Under the pieces are notes generated by a model that was given only the letters and a program-made list of their open reading frames with translations, was not told the origin of the DNA and made no database searches. A program made the position numbers and the translations under genes. DNA of 64,000 nucleotides from Glandiceps talaboti (taxonomy: Eukaryota > Hemichordata > Enteropneusta > Spengelidae), in NCBI RefSeq assembly GCF_964340395.1, contig NC_135549.1:23679342-23743341 (forward strand), read 5' to 3'. How positions within the stretch are numbered: the stretch's first letter is position 1; every line of letters begins with the position of its first letter. Of this stretch, positions 39,401 through 51,475 are shown in pieces.

Positions 39401-42062
39401 TGTAATCATAATATTTACATTTATTCTTTCTGTATAATTTGTCCTGATAATTAAAACAAAATCAAATATACACTATTCTTCAATACATCGAACAAATGTG
39501 TATTTAGTTATAATCCAATGAGTCGTTTCTCTGAAAGGTTATATTTCCCATCTCATCAATAATGATTGATTAAAAGATGAGAAGAAAACTTTCATTTCGT
39601 TTTCATTGTTTTTGACAATGAAGCTTTCGACCACAGACAATATGAAAATCATTTCCTTTAAATAAACATAATTTGTTGTTTGAAATGTCGTCAAAAAGGT
39701 TTGAGGTCGTCACATTGTGTTCTTGCTTGACTGTTTACATATACATTTGTGTTTTAATATGTTTTGTGACGATTTTATGTTTTTTGTTACTCTTTTTGTT
39801 GGATACATTTGACATTCTTTGATATTCCAGTAATTACTTAATGAGGTTCGCCTCTTACGGCTTGAGCGCATACCATGTAAAGGACAATATTCCGTTTTGT
39901 ATGAGATTATTCAACATCACGCATGGCATATTGTTACTGGCTTGAACTTGGTATTCTTGGTATTGATCATAACTCAAGAGTAAACGTCCCTTTCTAAGCT
40001 GTCATGTCACACCACGCTTTACCACGATCTTATTAGGAGGCAATCTGGGGAGAAAGACTCAAATAGAGACTCGGGAATTACTTTTTGCTTGAATGACATA
40101 TGCTATTTTCCAGCTAAAGGAGTGATTCAATCGAACTCTCTAATTTACTTGTAGCCGAAAACCAATGTTCAGAAGGGTAAATTTGAATTTGATTGTCCAA
40201 ACCAGTGTCTCTTATCCTAAGCCCCGTTCCAATCTGAATGTTTTGCTGATTAGAAATCCACTGGCTCCAACCCGTATATGTCATCAACATTGTATTTGAA
40301 TTAATGTCCACTCCGTAATACAAACATGGTTAACAAACAATCCCTTCACAACACACTCATTTCTTTATTCTGAGAAATGCTTATGGATACAGTTAATCAG
40401 ATTCAGCGTCATTCAAGAATATTCTTACTTAAAACAGCAGCTGAAATCACTAGAGTCGACGTATCACTTGTTGCGACACTCGTGACCTCTACTTAATAAC
40501 ATAAAAAAACATGACCCGGCTTGTTGCTCTGTCTCATTAATCAATATGACCTCACACGTGTCTTTTCGTTTGACTAGATACATGTTTGTTTACTTGAAAC
40601 AAGACGTTTACAACTTTGATCCGTAACAATATATAACGAAGGTGATTTCACCCATTTGACGCATTAAGTTGATATCTTAAAATGTTATGTAATCCTTCCA
40701 CTTGGCCACTGTAATCCATGTTAAAAATCCCAACATATAAAATGTTGATTGGGGGCTTTACTTACAACTTGCTAGGGTGTCCAGCTCCTAGATACTGATT
40801 GTTTGACTGACACAAGTTATTTGCCTAGAAGTCGTTATTAGGTTGAAATACTGCATCTCGTGATGTGTCACAGTAAGCAGAATAACCAGTGGCACCTATG
40901 TGTCGATCGAATTCTTACAAAGAAAGCTTTTAATTCATATTTCACATGGATCAGTTCTAAACATAATTAAGCTAACTATGTCAGTTTAAAGCTTGTTATT
41001 CACAATATTCAATGTATATTAGACACAGTTCAATATTGGTCTATTCTCTGTATCCATTTACAGTTGCACGAACCGTACTTGTTCGGAGGAGAGGCAAGCA
41101 TACATGGGTGATTTAGGCAAGACTGGTATCGTGGCTGCAAAAGATATAGGAAAGTATATGATGGAAAGAAATGTCACATGCATCTATTTGGCGACTAAAG
41201 ATGAGGTAAGATTGTAACATAACCTTCAAAAGAAACGAAAATATATGTGTCATATATTAGCGCGAATGCTTAGCTGAACACTATATATTTATAACCATAT
41301 TAATAAAATAAAACGCAATTTAAGATATATGTAATTGAAACACATGCGCACAACCCATGTGTATACAGACAGAATATTTCGACTGTTGCAGGACTTGGCA
41401 CTTGTCCTTGATAATTACACATATCAGAGGTAATCTCAAACTGGACATCCAACTGACCATGATCAGATCCATTCATTAATTAATTAATTAGACAAACATA
41501 TTTCATACTTATACGCTTCCTTTATCCATAGTCATTCCTTGAACTTTTGAAAGATGTTGGCATACCAACTGTCGTGGGCACCGAAGATATCATACCACCA
41601 AAATATCCAGATGTTGAGGAAATTAAGCATGACAACTACTTCTGGTCATTGGTAGAACAAGAAATTTGCATTCGTAAGTCAGTGGGCACTTCAAATCTAA
41701 AATGAAGGGGAGAATGTGGTGTTTCGACACTTTCCTACTTGCAAAGAATCCCATTGTCGATTTTATTTATCTGTGCTACATATTGAAACGGAGGTAAGAA
41801 TATTTTCAAATGGAAAATATTCACCTCTTTTGAACAGACTACACCGTAGACAATTGTATGCTTGGAAGTCATATACAAGACAGACTTCCGGAAATAATAT
41901 ATTTCATTTTTATTTTCAAATACAGGTTCGGCAATCTTTATATCCTGGCAACATTCAAACTGGAGTGGTACCGTTCGACGATTCAGACAAACTAGTGGAA
42001 CTGAAAGCGAATACTTGTACAAGATTATTTCATGGAAAGCTGGTGGCGTCACTCTTAAGTAG
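32815..42062 (+). CDS. Intact GDP-fucose O-fucosyltransferase-like type II membrane protein (copy B)
   Basis: Five exons (32815-33468, 38599-39230, 41064-41205, 41532-41673, 41926-42062) join in phase to 1707 bases, 568 residues. Each border is GT/AG. The start has a good context (GACAATGG). Residues 8-22 are a hydrophobic signal anchor, residues 51-195 five 29-residue stalk repeats, and from about 230 the transferase domain: RYLM-GFVGPNQQ-NRTLVMPYFF (N-terminal motif), HWRNR at 421-425 (the His-x-Arg motif that contacts GDP-fucose in this superfamily), ATKDE, VEQEIC and FISWQHSNWSGTVRR. This fits a Golgi or ER fucosyltransferase near the POFUT1 type, but acceptor and linkage cannot be read from sequence. 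Copies A, D and C are its broken relatives. Confidence 0.85.
32965..33399 (+). repeat. Coding minisatellite, 5 x 87 bp (29 codons)
   Basis: Five tandem units of 29 residues start K-H-(E/D)-(D/N)-R-K-E-E-L and end I-D-x-x-Q. They differ at few positions, so they were homogenised or amplified recently. Copy D has only about one unit at the same place. A 192-codon minus-strand frame (32721-33299) is the shadow of this repeat. Confidence 0.95.
34496..36230 (+). repeat. Tandem duplication of about 1.2 kb in intron 1
   Basis: The block from GAAACCACCGATCGATTTCA (34496) recurs from GAAACCACCGAACTATTTCA (35727): both contain ATCAAGGCAATACGC, TATGCAAAACACA and TATCGTGAGAGCTTT. A third partial copy lies at 38103-38360. 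It precedes the PLE coding relic, so it may be the PLE's own 5' or pseudo-LTR DNA. Confidence 0.7.
36505..36561 (+). repeat. (ACAA)n microsatellite
   Basis: About 13 tetranucleotide units with one interruption. Confidence 0.92.
36600..37990 (+). mobile_element. PLE RT relic in intron 1 of copy B
   Basis: Starts with NDPEIVMKGFDKG and ILNRSDYIQENKRQ, the N-terminal RT block (Asp-Lys-Gly and Asp-Tyr-Ile). Then come polyproline from (CCA)n, SFLLK, NTLEFSNEFY and IMG (central RT blocks), RYHNDRFMIFTGT and GETIRYTRTCNNKSDF. It has many stops. It is the longer version of the relic at 1-1180, which shows that both gene copies inherited it. Confidence 0.78.
38599..39230 (+). CDS. Copy B exon 2: N-terminal and central transferase domain
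   Basis: 632 bases; enters in phase 0 (NVHTIGKK) and leaves two bases into a codon. The donor is GT|GTAGGT; if it is not used, TAG follows at once. It carries the GPNQQ and NRTLVMPYFF motifs and the HWRNR motif. It is the best-kept exon between copies A and B (same length, few substitutions). Confidence 0.88.
41064..42062 (+). CDS. Copy B exons 3-5: C-terminal transferase domain
   Basis: 41064-41205 gives CTNRTCSEERQAYMGDLG to YLATKDE; 41532-41673 gives SFLELLKDVGIPTVVG to VEQEIC; 41926-42062 gives FISWQHSNWSGTVRR to TAG. These make the half that holds the donor nucleotide in GT-B fucosyltransferases. Exon lengths are the same in copy A. Confidence 0.85.
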
Positions 42063-42257
42063 CGGGGGGGGGGGACTAGGGAGAAATTACTTTGGTCACA
42101 TTCTCTCATTTCTACATGCTCTCAACAAATTTCATGGCCCACCGAAATGAACCCAAGAATTTTTGTAGCCTCTCCCAAATTTATACATTTAGTATGTGTA
42201 ATTATACAGTCTCTCCCCCAACCCACTTCCCGTATTCCGGAGGTGTACAGTATGATA

Positions 42258-42366
42258 CACTAGATTTGGTTCAAATTATGATCAAAATATTTCGTGTTCT
42301 CCTTTCAGATTATCAGAATTTTCATAACCCTTCCTCTTCAAACCCCCAATTTTTGTCATGTCCCCC
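42258..42366 (+). repeat. Dispersed repeat R1, copy 3
   Basis: TTTGGTTCAAATTATGATCA to TGTCATGTCCCCC, related to 10395-10545 and 16241-16350. Confidence 0.55.
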
Positions 42367-44531
42367 ATCTCTCCCAAGGCCCCCTACCATAAATTCTGTA
42401 TGTTGCCTTAACTATTTAAATTTGACATGTAATAAAGTATTATAGAAACAGCTGTGTTTAGTGTGTCTGTGACCAATTTCCTGTTATCCAGCTAGATATG
42501 CAAACATGTATCGACTTGCATATATATAATAACTTATTTGTGGCCTGGGGTATTGGCACTGGCTTCGTTTGGATACAAGAGCAAGTGCACATTTTGGAAG
42601 AGAGGTGGCGATGTTGGCTTAATTCGTTTGGATACAAGTTTTGAGTGAAAAGTTTAGAAGAAACGACGACCACACAAATTCGCAGCGTTGTCAATGCTCG
42701 CGTCTATAATTACACCAAAAACATGAATACAGAGAGAAAAATACTCGATAGACAATTATAATTACGGAATATCAATGGCAAGCCGAGTAGGCCAAAATGA
42801 ACATTTTGAATTTGAATTTTATTTTCCAAATGAAATGTTTTTTATTACTTTTCATATTAATTCTACGAAAGTTTTGTATTTCTGGCTCTTTTATATATTT
42901 TTCCATTTTTAAATTATATTTTTGTTTCATATTTACTATTTACTTCCCGTATAACCCTCATTTGTTGTCCAGAGTGCTTTCCGCTTGCTTGAAGGCCTCA
43001 ATTGTATGGGTTTGGACATTTAACGTTTTGACTACCTTCGAAAATGAGTCAGCCATTATATCGAATGCATGAAACTGTTGAAATGTGTAGGCTAGCACAG
43101 TGGATAATGTGTGCATTTTCCCAACCGTAAATGGCCGTAAGTGTGGTTCAAGCGGGGCGGGGGCTGGGAATAATCGTAGCAATCACATACGAAAGGACAG
43201 CAAATACCATATAATAATTTGCAATCATAGACGTTCACAAACTAACGATTGACGTAGAACAAGGATACAAGCACGCAGCAGTTCCAGGCAAAAGTTCCAC
43301 AAGCAGTTTATAATTCACGAAGTCTGCAAAATTCAACATTGAAAGTGCTCTAATCAGTTCAGCAACATTCAGTCTGGATTCAGGTTATGTACGCTATACA
43401 CAAGTAACACTAGTAACACAGGACTGTTCACTCAAAGTTCACAATCAGAACGGAAAATCCACAAAGTTACAGAAATACACAACCTTAAAGTTCTCCAGAG
43501 GTTTCATTCATCATATTCCGGCATTTCCACCACTCTATCACCATTCTGCAGGCTGGTTCATCACATTTCTATCTTCTCACTAAACTCGGCAGCCATTTTG
43601 AGTTACTATACTGTCCACATGTTTCACCAAAATTCTCACTAATTCTTAGTCAGTGTTCACTCTAGGCTGAAGCTATACATTTAATGCCAACATTTTCATA
43701 GAGGCACTCAGAAGACAACTTGGATATATTCCTGTAAACAGAAAAAGTATGGCGAACATGAATAATACATGTATTTTCTTCAAGTTCACTCTAGCTTCAG
43801 ATACAACAGAGTTCAAGATGTTACCAGGCTCCATCTGCTTACAGTCTCATAAATACCTTGAACAGTTAACGTTGTTGCAAACTTGAAATACTAGAAAATG
43901 TTCAGGATAGTATTTAGAGAGAAACCTAATTTCTTCATTCTTCCTTCCATTTTCCCGATGACTCTCTGCTCCTGTCCACATCCACCTCGTGTGATCAATT
44001 GTAAGCATTATTTGTAGACCTTAAAAGCCTAATTTTAAATCCTGGGCCACTGCTCGACACTTCCCAATGTCTATCAAGCCAACATTTTCACATATATTGC
44101 CTGACACGCAACTGTTTTCGAAAATACAGTGACAAACCTTTCAAGGGTGTTCATAGTACCGTAGTCCAACATTAGGAAAGAGGCAATCTGTAATACACTC
44201 TAAAACGGCATGCAGTTTCATAGGCGCTTCATAAGCTCTGCGAGCGTGTTACACCGTCATCAAAGTCATCTACCGTACTGACCGTTATCGGAATCAGACT
44301 CGTATTTATATGCAGGTTAGGCCTTAAAGGGATAATTTTCAATCCCAGATCAGTGTCTCGACACTTCTCAAAGTGTATCAAGCCAATAAATTCTCAAATA
44401 TAGTCCCCAGAATGCAGCTATTTTCAAAAATACAGTGACCGATTTCTTTCCTGTATATTCATAATACCATGCATTAGAGATAAAGAATCTCTAATGCTTT
44501 CTTAAATGGCAGTTTCAAATAGGCATTGCAT

Positions 44532-44911
44532 GAGCTATGTAAATTTTGGTTACCCAGACTCTCGCCACTGGGGGCTCTGCCTATGACACCACCCCAAACG
44601 TGAGTCTGGGGAAACCAACTATCCCGCGCAGGAAGTAGCCTCTGGAGCAGTGCATCATGGGGATTACTTCACCTCTAACATTGGAGACTGAACGATTTGG
44701 GTACCGTCGCTACAGATTATCACTTCTGATATATATTAATTACAACAAACAGGCCTCGTAATCCCATTTTTATGCTTGGAAGAAATGTATTGTGTGACTT
44801 CGGTCGTGGGATAGTTGGAACGTGGTTTCCCCAGACTTTCGTCTGGGTGGTCTGAAAGAAGATCCCCCAGCGGTAGGAGTCTGGGTAACCGAGATTATAC
44901 TAGAGCACTGT
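44532..44911. mobile_element. Foldback (MULE-like) element inside unit U, copy 1
   Basis: Inverted arms of about 85 bp (GGTTACCCAGACTC ... GAGTCTGGGTAACC). The flanks GAGCTATGT and GAGCACTGT are decayed versions of the 9-bp duplication seen in the second copy. Confidence 0.7.
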
Positions 44912-45150
44912 GAGCGTGTTACATGGTCAAAGTCATTTTGCATAATGAGAAGACTCCTATTTACATATATGCAGATTGCTAAGTGTTGACGTTTACATTC
45001 ATATTCTAGCCTTGTAGAATACCTTTACCACACACCAAACCAGTTAAGGGATATGTCTTCTGACTTTTTCTAAAAGCAAATCCAGCATACAATCTGATTA
45101 AAATCCGATGTAGTGTACGTACTTGACAGTTGACACGATCTTTTTTTTTC

Positions 45151-45248
45151 GATCTTACGTTTATTGTCGTTTCAGTTCTTTTTTGAGCGAGCGCCCATTG
45201 TAGGTAATGGATGCTTACAACAGAACAAACGACAGTAAACGTAAGAGC
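45151..45248. mobile_element. Small inverted-repeat element (about 98 bp), copy 1
   Basis: CTTACGTTTATTGTCGTTT pairs with AAACGACAGTAAACGTAAG. A second copy is at 50317-50413. No certain target duplication. Confidence 0.65.
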
Positions 45249-45419
45249 TAAATAGAAATCAGACTTTAATCAGTTTGATCAGCTTATTTACATCGGTGAC
45301 CTCTTTAAGTACATGCGTTGAATTATTAATATTTCTGTTATTACCCAAAACATGAGAAGGAAAATCAAAAAGAGTATGTAATATGGCGTCGGGGCGGCGT
45401 CATTATGTATGAAACAATC

Positions 45420-45860
45420 AACATATTGTGTGGCATCTAGGATAAAGAAATTACATATCAAACTTCTTGGTTCTAGTAAGGCACAGTGTTCAACCTATCA
45501 GTCAGACAGCTTATTTAGAGAACAGCCCTGAGTGACAGAGTGACACTATTCACAGTCCATAACGAAATCGGAAAAGAAAACATGTGACCAGGGGATTAAT
45601 TTTAATCATAACTATACAGAGTGTGCAGCATATGGCATTTATGAAACTGAATTGAATTATTCATCTAGCCTCCATTCAAAAATAGTGGCCCCACGAGTTT
45701 GTGTGGGTCGGAGGTTTGATATTGCTACCCTTTATCTTTGGAATGTTTAGTCTATGCATATGTCTCAGATATCTTCTCTTTTCCCCCAAGTTCTAGAACT
45801 TACATGTTGAAGTCGTCGCATCACCACCCGCATCAAGTGCTAACAGCTAGATCCAATGAT
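45420..45860 (+). repeat. 3' flank block of copy B
   Basis: Matches 30665-31100 and 63238-63590. Unit U separates it from exon 5 of copy B, so unit U was inserted between the gene and its original flank. Confidence 0.78.
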
Positions 45861-46437
45861 ATCATAATTTGCATTTTATTTTAATGTTTGCGCTACAGCA
45901 CTGACTACCCTATTGGAGTCACATACTTCCCCAAAGATTAACAACTGATTATGGCAACGCTAAGAAATAATATTAGAAATCTGGAAAATCACGAGTACAA
46001 AATTGATTATTTGGCCTTAACCCTGTGTTTTGTGTAGAATTCCTTGTCTGAGTTGCTGCTGAAGTCTTATCAGTATTGGATAGTGTAAGACAAAGGGGGA
46101 TTTAGAAGGTGTGCATTGGGTTGACCTTTGAGTTTAAGTAATACCAGTCCAGCAAAGTCAGAAACCATATGCCTGAACATTGAAGTATAGAAGGGTAGCC
46201 TCCATGGTACGGCCCGGACCAAAATAGTTTGCCAACATTACGAAGAGAACTCAATTACGGAGAAAAAGTGTTGTGGAGAGTAGTATTAAAAATAAGTCAT
46301 ACTAGTACTACTGCACCATGAATGGAGTAGTGATTGCACAGTAAGGAGGACACAACTGATATCATTCAAAAGAAACGGTAAACATTTAAAACAGAATTTT
46401 ACACAGGTATTCATATGAGCATGGAGGTATAAGGGGA

Positions 46438-47200
46438 GAATGTTGTATGGCTTATTTGTTGTGAACACAAAGAAAGCAAACTCGACATTGGAGTTTCTGA
46501 GAAGAAACCTTCGTCATTTCACACAATCATGTAAGAAAACAGCTTACATCTCACTAGTAAGATCCATGCTAGAATATGGTTCAGTGGTTTGGGACCCTTA
46601 CTTACATAAAAACATTGACCGACTCGAACAGGTACAGCGCAGAGTAGCATGTTTCATCACAGGGAACTACAGAAGTAGGGACGAAGGGTGTGTCACCAAA
46701 ATGGTAGAAAGCCTCGAACTTACATCACTCCAGAGCAGACGCACAGCAAACAGGCTAATTTTTCTATACAGGGTGGTTGAGGGCCTAGTGCCAGCAATTC
46801 AACCATTGGACTATCTTAAACTCGTAAGACCCAAAAGATCTATAAAAGCTAGGAAATTTGCGGACTATATCTCATCTAACATTGTTGAACAAAGAGTTAC
46901 TAACAACTCAAAGTGCTTTGAAATTGACAATTGTAAAACTGCTCAATACAAACAGTCATTCTTTGTAAAAAACACTAGTAGACTGGAACCAAAAACCATT
47001 CTGACTAAATACTCTCCCCCGATGTGTTATTCCTTACCCAGGACCCACACCGTAACTATACAGATACAGAACACTGCATGCCGTGTGTGTCCCCATCCGA
47101 ATGTGTACACTTTTATCTCAGTATTATCATCACCTAGCCTGGTAAGGGGTGAGACAGTGTGTTCATTATATTAATATCGATTGCGTTGACCCGTCCCGTT
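46438..47200 (+). mobile_element. LINE RT C-terminal fragment with a long open frame
   Basis: An open frame (46440-47174) reads KKANSTLEFLRRNLRHF, then KTAYISLVRSMLEYGSVVWD, LEQVQRRVACFITG and RRTANRLIFLYRVVEGL. This is the standard C-terminal region of non-LTR RTs. The catalytic part is missing, so it is a 5'-truncated copy, still open over 244 codons and thus young. It lies between the two copies of unit U. Confidence 0.8.
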
Positions 47201-49697
47201 TGAGGGAACCAGATACATTGTGATAACTGTTGATCTTCACAACATTATTTTGCGTAAATTTCACCAGTGGGATCTGTAAGTGGGGTTTCAATGATATCGG
47301 CACTGCGGGAAATCAAAACACTTCTCTGTACAAAGCGTCATTGATACTGTTTCAACTTCCATGTTTTGACTGTCGCACTACGACAGTTTTGTCATGTCCC
47401 CCATTTCTCCCAAGGCCCCCCACCATAAATTCTGTCTGTTGCCTTAACTATTTAAATTTGACATGTAATGAAATATAATAGAAACAGCTGTGTTTGTTGT
47501 GTCTGTGACCAATTTCCTGTCATCCAGATATGCAAACATGTATCGACTTGCATATATATAATAACTTATTTGTGGCCTGAGGTATTGGCACTGGCTTCGT
47601 TTGGATACAAGTGCAAGTGCACATTTTGGAAGGGAGGTGTCGATGTTGGCTTAATTCGTTTGGATACAAGTTTTGAGTGAATAGTTTGGAAGAAACGACA
47701 ACAACACAAATTCGCAGCGTTGTCAATGCTCGCGTCTATAATTACACCAGAAAGAATACATAGAGAAAAATACTCGTTAGATAATTACAATTACGTTCGT
47801 CAAACAAACTAGATACATAAATGTGCATATGTCAATTGATTCTAGTCATAGACGAATATCAATGGCAAGCCGAGTAGGCCAAAAAGAACATCTTGAATTT
47901 GAATTTTATTTTCCAAATGTTTTTTTTTATTACTTTTCATATCAATTCTACGATAGTTTTGTATATCTGGCTCTTTTATATATTTTTCCACTTTTAAAAT
48001 ATATTTTTTTGTTTCACATTTACTATTAATTTCCCGTATAACCCTCATTTGTTGTCCAGAGTGCTTTCCGCTCTCTGCATTGTATCCATTGTGCTGCTGA
48101 AATGCCAGGCTCGCTTGCTTGAAGGCCTCAATTGTATGGTTTTTATTGGACATTTAACGTTTTGACTACCTTCGAAAATGAGTCAGCCATTATATCGAAT
48201 GCATGAAACTGTTGAAATGTGTAGGCTAGCACAGTGGATAATGTGTGCATTTTACCAACCGTAAATGGCCGTAAGTGTGGTTCAAGCTGGACGGGGGGGG
48301 GGGGGGGGGTAATCGTAGCAATCACATACGAAAGGACAGCAAATACCATATAATAAATTGCAATCATAGACGTTCACAAACTAACGATTGACGTAGAACA
48401 AGGGTACAATCACGCAACAGTTCCAGGCAATCGTCAATAAAAAGTTCCACAAGCAGTTTATAATTCTCGAAGTCCGCGAAATTTGACATTGAAAGTGCTC
48501 TGCAATCAGTTCAGCAACATTCAGTCCGGATTCAGGATATGTACGCTATACACATACGGAAGGTAACAGTCACTGTATTCAGCACAAGTAACACTAGTAA
48601 CACAGGACTGTTCACTCGAAGTTCACAATCAGAACGGAAAATCCACAAAGTTACAGAAATACACAACCTTAAAGTTCTCCAGAGGTTTCATTCATCATAT
48701 TCCGGCATTTCCACCACTCTATCACCATTCTGCAGGCTGGTTCATCACATTTCTATCTTCTCACTAAACTCGGCAGCCATTTTGAGTTACTATACTGTCC
48801 ACATGTTTCACCAAACTTCTCACTAATTCTTAGTCAGTGTTCACTCTACGCTTAATGCCAACATTTTCATAGAGGCACTCAGAAGACAATTTGGATATAT
48901 TCCTGTAAACAGAAAAAGTATGGCGAACATGAATAATACATGTATTTTCTTCAAGTTCACTCTAGCTTCAGATACAACAGAGTTCAAGATGTTACCAGGC
49001 TCCATCTGCTTACAGTCTCATAAATACCTTGAACAGTTACCGTTGTTGCAAACTTGAAATACTAGAAAATGTTCAGGATAGAATTTAGAGAGCAACCTAA
49101 TTTCTTCATTCTTCCTTCCATTTTCCCGATGACTCTCTGCTCCTGTCCACCTCCACCTCGTGTGATCAATTGTAAGCATTATTTGTAGACCTTAAACGCC
49201 TAATTTTAAATCCTGGGTCAGTGCTCGACACTTCCCAATGTCTATCAAGCCAACATTTTCACATATATTCCCTGACACGCAACTGTTTTCGAAAATACAG
49301 TGACAAACCTTTCAAGACCGTAGTCCAACATTAGGAAAGAGGAAATTTGTAATACACTCTAAAACGGCATGCAGTTTCATAGGCGCTTCATAAGCTCTGA
49401 GAGCGTGTTACACGGTCATCAAAGTCATCTAGATCTAGCGTACTGACCGTTATCGGAATCAGACCCGTATTTATATGCAGGTTAGGCCTTTAGAGGGCCA
49501 ATTATCAATCCCAGATCAGTGTCTCGACACTTCTCAAAGTGTATCAAGCCAATAAATTCTCAAATATAGTCCCCAGAATGCAGCTATTTTCAAAAATACA
49601 GTGACCGATTTCTTTCCTGTATATTCATAATACCATGCATTAGGAATAACGAATCTCTAATGCTTTCTTAAATGGCAGTTTCAAATAGGCATTGCAT

Positions 49698-50072
49698 GAG
49701 CTCTGTTAATTTGGGTTACCCAGACTCTCGCCACTGGGGGCTCTGCCTATGACATCACCCCAAACGTGAGTCTGGGAAAACCAACTATCCCGCGCAGGAT
49801 GTAGCCTCTGGAGCAGTGCATCATGGGGATTACTTCACCTCTAACATTGCAGACTGAACGATTTGGGTACCGTCGCTACAGATTATCACTTCTGATATAT
49901 ATTAATTACAACAAACAAGTCTCGTAATCCCATTTTTATGCTTGGAAGAAATGTATTGTGTGACTTCGGTCGTGGGGTAGTTGAAACGTGGTTTCTCCAG
50001 ACTTTCGTCTGGGTGGTCTGATAGAAGATCCCCCAACGGTAAGAGTCTGGGTAACCGAGACTAGAGCTCTGT
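49698..50072. mobile_element. Foldback (MULE-like) element inside unit U, copy 2
   Basis: The element 49707-50063 (357 bp) has inverted arms and an exact 9-bp duplication GAGCTCTGT at 49698-49706 and 50064-50072. Read from its right end it starts TAGTCTCGGTTACCCAGACTC, close to TAGTCTCGCTGCCAGACTCG of the 154-bp foldback at 7921. The two appear to be related families. Confidence 0.78.
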
Positions 50073-50316
50073 GAGCGTGTTACATGGTTAAAGTCACTTT
50101 GCATAATGAGAATACTCCTATTTATTATGCAGATTGTTAAGTGTTGACTTTTACATTCTAGCCTTGCAGAATACCTTTGCCACACACCAAATAAACCAGT
50201 TGAGAGATATGTCTTCTGATATTTTCTAAAAGCATATCAGCATACAATCTGATTAAAATCCGATGTAGTGTACATAGTCGACGCGATTTTTATTATTTTT
50301 TAAAATTTATTTCTTT

Positions 50317-50413
50317 GCTCTTACGTTTGCTGTCTTTTCAGTTCTTTTGTGAGAGCGCCCATTGTAGGTAATGGATGCTCACAACAGAACAAACGACAAT
50401 AAACGTAAGAGCT
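50317..50413. mobile_element. Small inverted-repeat element, copy 2
   Basis: Homologue of 45151-45248 in the second unit U. Confidence 0.62.
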
Positions 50414-50557
50414 AAATAGAAATCAGTTTGATCAGCTTACTACATCGGTGACCTCTTTAAGTACATGCATTGACTCATTAATATTTCTGTTATTCCCCAA
50501 AACATGAGAAGGAAAATCAAAAAGAGTATGTAATATGGCGTTGGGGCGGCGTCATTA

Positions 50558-51415
50558 ACACACAGATAGGATATTTCTAATTTACGTTCATTGATCCATT
50601 TTCTTTCCATAAACCTGCACTGGCTACATCTGAATTTTTCTAAAATTGTTTTGTTAGATATCAATACTATAACTTATTCGTAATAGCCTACACCCTGGAC
50701 GGGTATTGAATCACTTGTGGATGAATGTATTTCTTTGTACCTGTATACATGATATGATACAATAAATGAAATCAAATTTATTTGAACGAATGCCCTCAAC
50801 AGTAATATCGTTTTGAACCTGTTTCTGCACTACTTATGGATAAGATTGACAACGTATTAACATATACAATGTCATGTCAAAGTATATGTATTTTAACCAT
50901 TTCCATTTTTATAGATTATGGTTTTCATAACAAAACAGGATAATTATAGTTTATACAAACCAGTGCAGTGTTAACATATAGCGACAGATTTAAACCAAGC
51001 TTTTGCTCGAAATATAAACTTACGCCACACTGCCTACTGATAACTTTGACCACTAATTAATATACACAACGTCTCTTTTATAAATAATGACCACATTTTA
51101 GTGAATATATCATTGTTACGTGATGAAGAAAAAATGTCCCAGTTGCAGCCAGTGCAGGTCTAATTAAACCACCAAAGTCTCAAGTAATAATTGAATTGAA
51201 ATGTATTCCCCTAGAAAATGAAAACAAAACATTCACTCTCTGGAATTAATACAAAACAGAATTCTGGTGAGGGCCATGGAAATAGTTTCCAAGGATCAAA
51301 GTCCATGGACCAAACATACATGAAAATAAATAAAACAAATTAAGGGTACTAGTTATAACAACAAAAAATTCATCTCTTGTGAATAGTGATGGAGATTATG
51401 TCAATGGCAAAATTA
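50558..51415 (+). repeat. Copy C intron 1 segment shared with copy D
   Basis: Matches 27579-28460. It places this stretch in intron 1 of copy C. No exon 1 for copy C was found upstream; unit U abuts it. Confidence 0.82.
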
Positions 51416-51475
51416 TATAGTATAGTATAGTATAGTATAGTATAGTATAGTATAGTATAGTATAGTATAGTATAG
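51416..51475 (+). repeat. (TATAG)n, 12 units
   Basis: Perfect pentanucleotide array at the 3' end of the minus-strand LINE; probably its tail. Confidence 0.95.

Larger units (their letters stand above)
42351..45405 (+). repeat. 3.1-kb non-coding unit U, copy 1
   Basis: Shares its full length with 47387-50557. It starts TTTTGTCATGTCCCCC and ends GGGGCGGCGTCATTA, with abrupt divergence on both sides. No ORF of note. It contains a foldback at 44541-44902 and a smaller inverted repeat at 45151-45248. AATAAA at 42431 could serve as a poly-A signal for copy B. Confidence 0.88.
47387..50557 (+). repeat. 3.1-kb non-coding unit U, copy 2
   Basis: Direct repeat of 42351-45405, a few percent diverged with small indels. 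It ends GTCATTA and then joins sequence homologous to intron 1 of copy D. Confidence 0.88.
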
